Shown: positions 34,222-40,351 of the stretch, one piece after another
How positions within the stretch are numbered: position 1 is the first letter of the stretch
Layout: every line of letters begins with the position of its first letter
Notes under the pieces: generated by a model
Told to the model about the DNA's origin: nothing
What the model saw: only the letters and a program-made list of their open reading frames with translations
The model's database searches: none
Program-made: the position numbers and the translations under genes
Virus record (IMG/VR): IMGVR_UViG_3300032011_000028
Coordinates: 1-41,626 of that record
Reading direction: 5' to 3' (one strand)
DNA from: a virus
Length of the DNA stretch: 41,626 nt

Positions 34222-34545
34222 TTAACAATTCCATTTACGTCTAGCCGCTTTACCTCTTTCTCCAGTCCACCCACGAGATCTAGCGCAAAATGATTTACGT
34301 CTTTTTGCAGCCTTGCTATCTGGATCTAATTTGGAAGGAGGGGTTGTAACAGCTGTTTTTAAATTACCTCCTGTTTTTCTATTATAATTCGCTACACCTT
34401 TAGCGGTCATTCCGCCACCTGCATCTTTTCCAGTACCGCCTCCTTTTTTAACTTCGGCGTAATTGCCAGACTTTTTGTTTCTTGCTGGCGCATAAGACTT
34501 AGATTTAGCTTTTTTGAATGGTGAGTTGTGTTGTATATATGCCAT
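34222..34545 (-). CDS. Basic KRRKSFCAR-domain protein (DUF6321-type)
   Basis: A 107-residue, strongly basic protein. Residues 44-107 (GGMTAKGVANYNRKTGGNLK, later KAAKRRKSFCARSRGWTG and ending RRKWNC) match a small domain I recall in tailed phages and in large algal viruses, labelled DUF6321 if memory serves; function unknown, nucleic-acid binding likely from charge. The N-terminus carries one NSPFKKAK motif related to the SPAK motifs of its neighbours. Stop and start codons abut or overlap those of adjoining genes. Confidence 0.7.
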   Translation of the reverse strand: MAYIQHNSPFKKAKSKSYAPARNKKSGNYAEVKKGGGTGKDAGGGMTAKGVANYNRKTGGNLKTAVTTPPSKLDPDSKAAKRRKSFCARSRGWTGERGKAARRKWNC

Positions 34546-35531
34546 TATTTCCCAAAGTATTTAAGTTTCATAGGCGCACCTTTTCTAAAGAATTTTGATT
34601 TTTTCGGGGCTGCAGTTTTCACTTCTTTTAAAGGTATATCTAAATTTTTTTGCTCTTCAACACTTAATTCATTTTGCTTTAAATCTCTACCTTCACCCCT
34701 AACAGTCCCTTGAGTGCCTAAATAATTAGCCCCATACCCGGAAGTTTGGTTTTGCTTGCTTTGATTTTTTACATTAGTTAACTCGTTGTCAGAAATTTCA
34801 TATCTACTTTGTGCTTTTGAAAGTTTATTTAAATCGCTTTGACTTAAATTGTCATTAGCCTTAAAGTTGCCTTCTGCATCAAATGTTCCATACTTGCCCA
34901 TTTGTCTTCTATACTTGCCTACTCTTCGACTCGTATGTATTCCACTTCTTATATTATTACGTCTTTGCAAAGAAGTTTGAGCGGTACCAGAATCGTTAGT
35001 TCTTAAGGTTAATTCACCTTTTTCGAGTTTGTCGTCTTCACCAGTTGTTGTATCTGGTTCTGGATCTTTAATATTTTCATCTGCCCATACGCATCCCTTA
35101 ACGCCTCTTTTACGAGAGCCATCTGCATTATAACATTTTTCTTTAAAGGATTTATCTTGCGCAGCGGTTGAATCGGGTGTATCTTGTACACACTTACCCG
35201 CCGCATTCTTAGTAAAACCTTTGCCACAACCACCTTTTTTAGTAATTAAGTCGCCGGCTGTTGTTCTTTTTTTAACAGTTTTTATAGTGCCATCAGGACC
35301 TAGCTCTTGATTCTGGGAAGTCTCTACGTGCCCAGGCTCATGCGCTTTTAAGGGGCTAATGTTTATAGAAAACCCTTTTTTTTTAGCTGGCGATTTTGTA
35401 GCAGCGTCGCTAGTGGTGTTGTCCCCGTATACGCCGGCTGGCCCAACATTAAGAATAGGCTCTGTAACACCTTTCTTTTGATTGAATAAACCTTTGTTTA
35501 CTCTAGCTGTTATTGGTATATTTTTTCCCAT
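34545..35531 (-). CDS. SPAK-motif protein, Cys-containing, unknown function
   Basis: A 328-residue, Lys/Thr/Asn/Gly-rich, largely disordered-looking protein. SPAK at 47-50 and SPLK at 59-62 link it to the neighbouring small basic proteins. Two pairs of cysteines occur in short Gly/Lys segments (CGKGFTKNAAGKCV and KCYNADGSRKRGVKGCVW). The C-terminus is very basic (APKKSKFFRKGAPMKLKYFGK). No catalytic motif, signal peptide or membrane span. It overlaps the next gene by one base. Perhaps a virion or DNA-associated protein; not recognised. Confidence 0.6.
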   Translation of the reverse strand: MGKNIPITARVNKGLFNQKKGVTEPILNVGPAGVYGDNTTSDAATKSPAKKKGFSINISPLKAHEPGHVETSQNQELGPDGTIKTVKKRTTAGDLITKKGGCGKGFTKNAAGKCVQDTPDSTAAQDKSFKEKCYNADGSRKRGVKGCVWADENIKDPEPDTTTGEDDKLEKGELTLRTNDSGTAQTSLQRRNNIRSGIHTSRRVGKYRRQMGKYGTFDAEGNFKANDNLSQSDLNKLSKAQSRYEISDNELTNVKNQSKQNQTSGYGANYLGTQGTVRGEGRDLKQNELSVEEQKNLDIPLKEVKTAAPKKSKFFRKGAPMKLKYFGK

Positions 35532-35545
35532 GATTAGTTGTTATG

Positions 35546-36043
35546 TTATAATTTAAATTCCGAAATATCCGGTATTTCTAGTTCTGTGTCAAATTTTTTT
35601 CCTGTAAACGAAGCAAATGGATTGTCATCCTCTTTACTTACATCGTTACTTAGGTTCGCGGTTTTCGCTGGTGGCTTTTGATCTCCAAATCCTTTTTTCA
35701 CTTCAGCGGCATAATCAATGCCTCTTTTGCTAGCTAATACATCTTTCTCTCCTTCTATTAAAGCCATGTTCATTTTTGCTGGAGATTTAGACTTGGTTGT
35801 TATTGGATTAGCCATGTCCCCATTATAGCCATCTTGAAAGTAAGCTTCACCTCCATAAAAATTTTTATTTAATTTGGCAGGAGATCGTCTTTTAGCAAAC
35901 ATAGCTTCAGCTTCTTTCAAATGTACTCTACCACCAACCCCTTGTCTAGGGCCTGGCGCAGACTTCTCTTGAAAGCCGCTGGCGTTTCTATTGTCTGATA
36001 TTTTATTAAGCTCCTCAGCTTTTCCTCTAAAATTTATTGCCAT
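35546..36043 (-). CDS. SPAK-motif small protein, unknown function
   Basis: 165 residues, no known family. Contains SPAK at 54-57 and 87-90 and a variant PPAK at 124-127. The two SPAK sites are each followed by a short hydrophobic/Asn segment (LNKNF, MNMAL). The C-terminal 30 residues are acidic (FDTELEIPDISEFKL), unlike the basic rest. It shares one base with the upstream gene (TAATG). Function cannot be assigned; the shared motif with six neighbours suggests a common partner, such as DNA, a protease or a capsid part. Confidence 0.6.
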   Translation of the reverse strand: MAINFRGKAEELNKISDNRNASGFQEKSAPGPRQGVGGRVHLKEAEAMFAKRRSPAKLNKNFYGGEAYFQDGYNGDMANPITTKSKSPAKMNMALIEGEKDVLASKRGIDYAAEVKKGFGDQKPPAKTANLSNDVSKEDDNPFASFTGKKFDTELEIPDISEFKL

Positions 36044-36300
36044 TATTTTTTATATTTAGTTACTCTGCCTTTTGTATCTTTTTCTCTTTTTGCAGCTGCT
36101 TTTTCACTAGGTGATAATTCGCTCCAGGTTGCTGGTGTTTTACTTGAAACTCTTTTAGTTGGCCTAAAAGTATTTTCACCACCCTCATAGCCTTTCTTGC
36201 CGCTGGGTGTTCTCCAATCTTCTTTAAACCATCGTTTAAGTGCTGCACCCTCTTTGGTTTTTCTAACTTGTAGAGGTGAACCTTTCATTTTAAAAGCCAT
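36043..36300 (-). CDS. Basic LKRWFKEDW-motif small protein
   Basis: 85 residues, highly basic, starting MAFKMKGSPLQVRK. The segment LKRWFKEDWRTPSGKKGYEG resembles a motif (LKRWFKEKW) I remember in small basic proteins of tailed phages and large eukaryotic viruses. The second half is a Ser/Pro/Ala/Lys helix (ELSPSEKAAAKREKDTKGRV). It shares single bases with both neighbours (TAATG overlaps). Probable nucleic-acid binding from charge only. Confidence 0.6.
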   Translation of the reverse strand: MAFKMKGSPLQVRKTKEGAALKRWFKEDWRTPSGKKGYEGGENTFRPTKRVSSKTPATWSELSPSEKAAAKREKDTKGRVTKYKK

Positions 36301-36782
36301 TATTTTTTTGAATTACCCCAATTAGCAGCTCCAACTTTTCTACATTTGGCCATTGCTCCACTTCTATATGCAGAATTTTTTGGACCATACCTGGCAACTA
36401 CCTTTTTATAGCATGCATCTTTTTTTAATGGTGAAGAATTTTTATATGCTTCATCTTCCCATTCAAAATCAGGATGCCCTTCATTCATAGTTTCCCTATT
36501 ATAAACTTTAGCTGGAGATTTAGTGTCTTTTTTCCAAGTTACGGTTTGATTATCATACTGCAACCTTCCTTGTGCCATTTGATCTAAATGCACTTTTTCG
36601 TGATCAACCGCTTCTTTAACTTTTTTGTCAGACAGTTTTGAATTAACAAATATAGTACCATCACGATTTGCTTCGCCTTCTATACCTTTCTCTAAATCAT
36701 CTTTTAAAATAATAGGTTTTCCAAATTCGGAGTCTTTATGTATTCCGAACACGTCATGTAACGGACGAAGTTTAAATGCCAT
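36300..36782 (-). CDS. HExxH zincin-like protein with CYxK...CRK basic tail domain
   Basis: 160 residues in two parts. Residues 1-115 look like a minimal zinc metallopeptidase: AVDHEKVHLDQM gives HExxH at 61-65, and FEWEDEAY at 106-113 offers a downstream Glu ligand (E109 or E111), as in gluzincins. Residues 121-160 (DACYKKVVARYGPKNSAYRS, then CRKVGAANWGN) are a basic domain I recall in tailed phages and large algal viruses, probably the family called DUF5872 (number from memory). SPAK (89-92) and SPLK (117-120) sit in the linker. If active, it could process head proteins; this is a guess. Start and stop overlap both neighbours by one base. Confidence 0.65.
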   Translation of the reverse strand: MAFKLRPLHDVFGIHKDSEFGKPIILKDDLEKGIEGEANRDGTIFVNSKLSDKKVKEAVDHEKVHLDQMAQGRLQYDNQTVTWKKDTKSPAKVYNRETMNEGHPDFEWEDEAYKNSSPLKKDACYKKVVARYGPKNSAYRSGAMAKCRKVGAANWGNSKK

Positions 36783-37147
36783 TACTTAGAGTATTTACCG
36801 CCTTCTTTATTACCGTAGCCTCCTTTGTTCGCTGCTTGCGCATTTTCTGCATAATGTTTACGTGCAGATTTGCTTAAGCTTTGATTAGACGCTTCTTTAA
36901 TATCATAAGACATTCCTTTGTTCATTTTTTTAGCTGGAGAATCATAATCTGCTTTAGAAGCTGATTGATCGCCATGAGATGAACCATCTTTGCCTTTATA
37001 ACCTTTATCTGTACCTTTGTAATTTTTGTAATCTGATCTGCTTGCAGATTGATCACCTTTCATCGCACCGTATTTTTTAGCTGGTGAACCTTTATCACCA
37101 CATCCTATTTTGTTAGGGCCGATACCTTTAAATCCTGAATATGCCAT
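36782..37147 (-). CDS. SPAK-motif small protein with internal GDQSAS repeat
   Basis: 121 residues, rich in Gly, Lys, Ser, Tyr and Asp, probably disordered. SPAKK occurs at 21-25 and 70-74. A ten-residue repeat GDQSASRSDY (31-40) / GDQSASKADY (59-68) lies between them, making a near mirror layout. The C-terminus (QAANKGGYGNKEGGKYSK) is Gly/Lys-rich. No family is recognised. It belongs to the tightly packed series of SPAK proteins and overlaps the next gene by one base. Confidence 0.6.
   Translation of the reverse strand: MAYSGFKGIGPNKIGCGDKGSPAKKYGAMKGDQSASRSDYKNYKGTDKGYKGKDGSSHGDQSASKADYDSPAKKMNKGMSYDIKEASNQSLSKSARKHYAENAQAANKGGYGNKEGGKYSK
36944..37057 (-). repeat. Internal coding repeat (GDQSAS-x-x-DY)
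   Basis: Two copies encoding nearly the same ten residues, at 37028-37057 and 36944-36973. They differ at two residues, are separated by 18 residues and are flanked on the outside by SPAKK. This suggests short tandem duplication inside a disordered protein. Confidence 0.6.
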
Positions 37148-37168
37148 TGTTTATTATTTATTTGTTAG

Positions 37169-37705
37169 TTAATCTATTTTTTTTTGTGACCCTAATCCGC
37201 CGCCACGTGATTTGTTTTCTCTTGCTTTTTGCTTTGCTGTAGGTCCTGATCCGGCACCTTTCATTTTTGCATTAGCAACTTTGCCGGCAATTTTAGTAGC
37301 TGCCTCTTTTGATTTGCCTTGTTTTTCAAGCTTGCTTACTAAACCTTTAAAGCTTTTAGCTGGGCTACTTTTCTTTTTGCCTATAGCTTTATCTACAACT
37401 TTCCCAACAACAGCTTTGCCTAATGCTCCTGCCACGGCTCCTAGTATTTTAGCCGGGGATTCAGGTCCAATATTTTTAGGTCCAATTTTTGCTGGTGAAC
37501 CTGCTATGTCATCAATGGGCATATACTTGTTCAAATTTTTTCTTTCTTGAGATGCTGATTCTTTTTTGCCTGGCGCAGCCTCTATTTTAGCTTTTAGATG
37601 ATCAGGCAATTTGTGCTGATCTCCCTTCAATGCTTTTTGCGCAGGACTTGGAAAATTTAAAGTCTTCTTTAAAAGAGGAGACTTGGGGTTCATTTTAAAT
37701 GCCAT
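37169..37705 (-). CDS. SPAK-motif basic protein with KEAATKIAGK tail
   Basis: 178 residues, very basic. It begins MAFKMNPKSPLLKKT and carries SPAK at 70-73, 83-86 and 114-117, the most in the array, plus SPLL and SPAQ near the N-terminus. Residues 86-110 are a hydrophobic Ala/Gly/Val helix (ILGAVAGALGKAVVGKVVDK) that could associate with membranes or pack in a capsid. The C-terminal part GKSKEAATKIAGKVANAKMK resembles a Ser-Lys-Glu-Ala-Ala helix seen in other phage and plasmid small proteins. It is the first gene of the SPAK series, 2 bases after the winged-helix gene. Confidence 0.6.
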   Translation of the reverse strand: MAFKMNPKSPLLKKTLNFPSPAQKALKGDQHKLPDHLKAKIEAAPGKKESASQERKNLNKYMPIDDIAGSPAKIGPKNIGPESPAKILGAVAGALGKAVVGKVVDKAIGKKKSSPAKSFKGLVSKLEKQGKSKEAATKIAGKVANAKMKGAGSGPTAKQKARENKSRGGGLGSQKKID

Positions 37706-37707
37706 AA

Positions 37708-38148
37708 TTATCTATTTTTATCATTAATCATATCGTCAATAGCTTTATTGTAAACTTTGTCCGTATATGTTTTGTTATTGTAGAACTTGCTTCGTTCTGA
37801 TGTAGGCATGTCTTCTTCTGCCAGTAATATTCTATATACTCTATTAATTAAATTTTTACAAATATATGAAGTCGTATAAGTGTTAAATTTATTTGTAGTT
37901 CTATTTCTTGCTGAATAAATATCAATCCATCCGTTTTTTCTTAAACGTTCCCATCGGTTTTTATCCCATGAATATGTGTAAGATCCATTAATAAAATCAT
38001 TTCTTGTAAAAAACTTTTTACAATCTAAATATATTAATAATTCTAAATCAGCGTCTTTTAAGTTGTAAGTTTTACATGCCCACTTACGCACTAACCTATA
38101 ATATTTAAATAAATTTAATTCTCTTAAATCGGATGAAGTTAATCTCAT
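37708..38148 (-). CDS. Winged-helix-like protein, probable transcriptional regulator
   Basis: 146 residues, basic, helical at the start (SSDLRELNLFKYYRLVRKWA), with DADLELLIYLDCKKFFTRND, a WDKNRWERLRKNGWIDIY recognition-helix-like segment, and a C-terminal YNNKTYTDKVYNKAIDDMIN. The layout resembles MarR-like winged-helix proteins: helical start, a helix pair, then a Trp/Arg-rich wing (NRTTNKFNTYTTSY). I recall near relatives in uncultured marine phages. It overlaps groES by four bases (ATGA), so it is made with the chaperonins. It may control late genes; DNA binding is inferred. Confidence 0.6.
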   Translation of the reverse strand: MRLTSSDLRELNLFKYYRLVRKWACKTYNLKDADLELLIYLDCKKFFTRNDFINGSYTYSWDKNRWERLRKNGWIDIYSARNRTTNKFNTYTTSYICKNLINRVYRILLAEEDMPTSERSKFYNNKTYTDKVYNKAIDDMINDKNR

Positions 38149-38402
38149 TCTACAATAACCACATCACCAATTGTAATAACTTGGTAAAGTGTGCCGTTCC
38201 ATTCGATACCATGACCTGCATGCTTGTCATATCTAATTATATCGCCGTTCTGTATATGTTCAACCTTATCCCCTACACTAACCACCTTTGCTTTTAAGTA
38301 CCTAATGTCGTTATTATTTTTTTCTGTAATTTCCAAACCACCTACTTTCTTCGGCGCTTCCTTAATTTTATCTATTATAATAAAGTAATTAATTGCTTTC
38401 AA
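38145..38402 (-). CDS. groES: Co-chaperonin GroES
   Basis: 85-residue Cpn10. NYFIIIDKI forms the first strand, VGGLEITE (20-27) is the mobile loop that docks on GroEL, and KAKVVSVGD, NGDIIRYDKHAGHGIEWNG and LYQVITIGDVVIVE complete the barrel. It is about 12 residues shorter than bacterial GroES, and the roof loop near residues 45-52 is reduced. It follows groEL with a 14-base overlap, the reverse of the usual bacterial order, so a phage-specific arrangement. Together with GroEL it should fold capsid or tail proteins. Confidence 0.85.
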   Translation of the reverse strand: MKAINYFIIIDKIKEAPKKVGGLEITEKNNNDIRYLKAKVVSVGDKVEHIQNGDIIRYDKHAGHGIEWNGTLYQVITIGDVVIVE

Positions 38403-39996
38403 GAGATCTTACGTTTGAGATTATACAATCAGCAGATACTATTGTTGTGGCAACACTTATCGCATTTTTTAATGCAGCTTTTGTTACTGATATAGGGTCT
38501 ACAATTCCAGCATCTACCATATCTTTATAACAACCACATGTAGCATCTATCCCCATTCCTTGCCATTTAGAATCTTCCATTTCATTTTCAGGATCCTCTG
38601 TGACTTCTTTAGGAGTAAACACATTTGATATACCAGCATTTTCTAATATAGCATGGTATGGCTCTTGTATTGCGTTTAAAAGAAGACCGTACCCGTCGTT
38701 TTTTATTTCAATTTCCTGTGCGGCATTGAGTAAAGCAACACCACCTCCAGGAACAATACCCTCTTGTAATGCAGCTTTTGTAGCATGCAGAGCATCTTCT
38801 ACCCTATCTTTCTTTTCTTTTAACTCCACTTTAGAATCGGCCCCTACGTAAATTACCCCAACCTTACCAGTTAACATAGATAAACGCTGCTCTAATTTCT
38901 TTTTTAAATAACCGTTCTTTTCGTCTTTTATTTTCTTTTCAACATCTATTATTCTTAAAGCAACCTCTTCATTTGCTTCTGATACTTGTAATGTTGTAGT
39001 CTTGTGATCAGTAACCGCCTTTGCGACTTGGCCTAAACAATCTGGTTGAATTAAATCTAAATCATCCCCAAGCTCTTCGTTAATTACTTTAGCTCCTGTT
39101 AATATTGCTAAATCCTCTATTGAATCTTCTTTTGTTGTTGCAAATCCAGGGAGGTCAACTATATTTACTTTTATATTACCTTTAGCATTATTAGCGACTA
39201 AGGTAGCCCAGGGTTGAGCTTCTAATGTTGCAACTATTAATAAAGGTTTTTTGTTTTTTATAACAAACTCTAATATATTTTGTATACGTCTTATGTTTGG
39301 AATTGGTGAACTTACTATTAATACGTAAGGATTATCTAATATGCAAGTACCCTTGCTTTTATCTGTTATCAGATAGGTTGATTTCATTCCTGAATCAAAT
39401 TGTACGCCATCAACAAATTCAACATAAGTTTCATTTGTTTCTGACTCTTCCATCAGAACGATCCCATTTTTTCCAACTTTTTCAAAAGCTTCGCCGATTT
39501 TTTCTCCAAGCGTAGAGTCATTGTTACATGAAATGTAAGCCACTTGCCTAAGCATATCATCCTTAACCGGAATACTGGCGTTATCAAGATATACCAAAAT
39601 TTCTTTATGGCATTCAGAAATGCCTTCTTTAATGTCTCTAATCGTTTCTTCACCTGCGTATGAATTTATATTATGTAATAAAGAGTGAGCAAGAACGGTA
39701 GCTGTTGTTGTACCGTCCCCTGCTTCTCTTACCGTGTTTGTGGCTGCTTCTTTTATTAAAGTAGCTCCAATGTTTTCGACCGGGTCTATCAAGACTACGC
39801 TTTCCGCAACGGTTACACCATCTTTTGTTATCACCGGTCGGCCCATTGCGTCTTCATATATAACGCATTTTCCAGAAGCTCCAAGAGTGGATCTCACTGC
39901 GTCCGTTAATTTATTAACGCCAGCCATTATTTTATTTCGCGCTTCATCGCCGAAATTCAGATCTTTAACAATCTGACTTGGTAATTTAAATTCCAT
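38389..39996 (-). CDS. groEL: Chaperonin GroEL
   Basis: 535-residue 60 kDa chaperonin, close to the bacterial length of about 548. Nucleotide-site residues are kept: TKDG D59 (E. coli D52), GDGTTTATVLA at 93-103 (D94 for D87), D401 in RVEDALHATKAA (for D398), GGGVAL, and D500 in AGIVDP (for D495). Apical substrate-binding residues are partly changed: the Y199/S201/Y203/F204 positions read M204/S206/Y208/L209, and L259 is W. The Gly-Gly-Met tail is absent; the protein ends VRSLESN. An N-terminal extension of about six residues (MEFKLPSQ) is present. ATPase function should be intact; altered apical residues suggest a special phage substrate. Confidence 0.93.
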   Translation of the reverse strand: MEFKLPSQIVKDLNFGDEARNKIMAGVNKLTDAVRSTLGASGKCVIYEDAMGRPVITKDGVTVAESVVLIDPVENIGATLIKEAATNTVREAGDGTTTATVLAHSLLHNINSYAGEETIRDIKEGISECHKEILVYLDNASIPVKDDMLRQVAYISCNNDSTLGEKIGEAFEKVGKNGIVLMEESETNETYVEFVDGVQFDSGMKSTYLITDKSKGTCILDNPYVLIVSSPIPNIRRIQNILEFVIKNKKPLLIVATLEAQPWATLVANNAKGNIKVNIVDLPGFATTKEDSIEDLAILTGAKVINEELGDDLDLIQPDCLGQVAKAVTDHKTTTLQVSEANEEVALRIIDVEKKIKDEKNGYLKKKLEQRLSMLTGKVGVIYVGADSKVELKEKKDRVEDALHATKAALQEGIVPGGGVALLNAAQEIEIKNDGYGLLLNAIQEPYHAILENAGISNVFTPKEVTEDPENEMEDSKWQGMGIDATCGCYKDMVDAGIVDPISVTKAALKNAISVATTIVSADCIISNVRSLESN

Positions 39997-40018
39997 TTAA
40001 TTAAATTTTATTTGATTT

Positions 40019-40309
40019 TTATTCGAATGTTTTTACAACTTTCGGTCCAGAAACGTAATCAAGTTTTTTCTGATAATGTGAAATGGATCCATCGATTGCT
40101 GATTCAGCTCCATCTAATGTTTCCCTTCTTGTAACATCTTGCCAGGTTTTTTCATCTTTAGGATGTTTTATTTCTGTTTGGTAATATCCATTTGGTAATT
40201 GGGTAATACGCCAGTTTTTTTTATCTGCTGCGTGTTTCCAGGTTTCTATGGATTTTTCTGTTGGTTGTGGTTGACTAGTCCACGAATTAGTCTGGTAAAA
40301 TAGTGTCAT
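40019..40309 (-). CDS. Small conserved phage protein, unknown function
   Basis: 96 residues: a polar start (SWTSQPQPTEKSIETWKHAA), then DKKNWRITQLPNGYYQTE, a TWQDVTRRETLDGAESAIDG helix and a basic end (YQKKLDYVSGPKVVKTF). I recall this pattern (NWRITQLPNGYYQTE and DVTRRETxxGAExAIDGSI) in marine phages but with no known role. It lies 22 bases before groEL and 42 bases after the tail fibre gene. Soluble, no membrane segment. Confidence 0.6.
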   Translation of the reverse strand: MTLFYQTNSWTSQPQPTEKSIETWKHAADKKNWRITQLPNGYYQTEIKHPKDEKTWQDVTRRETLDGAESAIDGSISHYQKKLDYVSGPKVVKTFE

Positions 40310-40351
40310 TTTGGTTTTGGTTTTAATTATTATTTATGGTTATATAATTAC

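Noticed and set aside
40310-40351. Imperfect palindrome ggttatataattacc before the 96-residue gene
   Set aside because: Only three clean outer pairs and A/T-rich; not enough to call a hairpin or operator.
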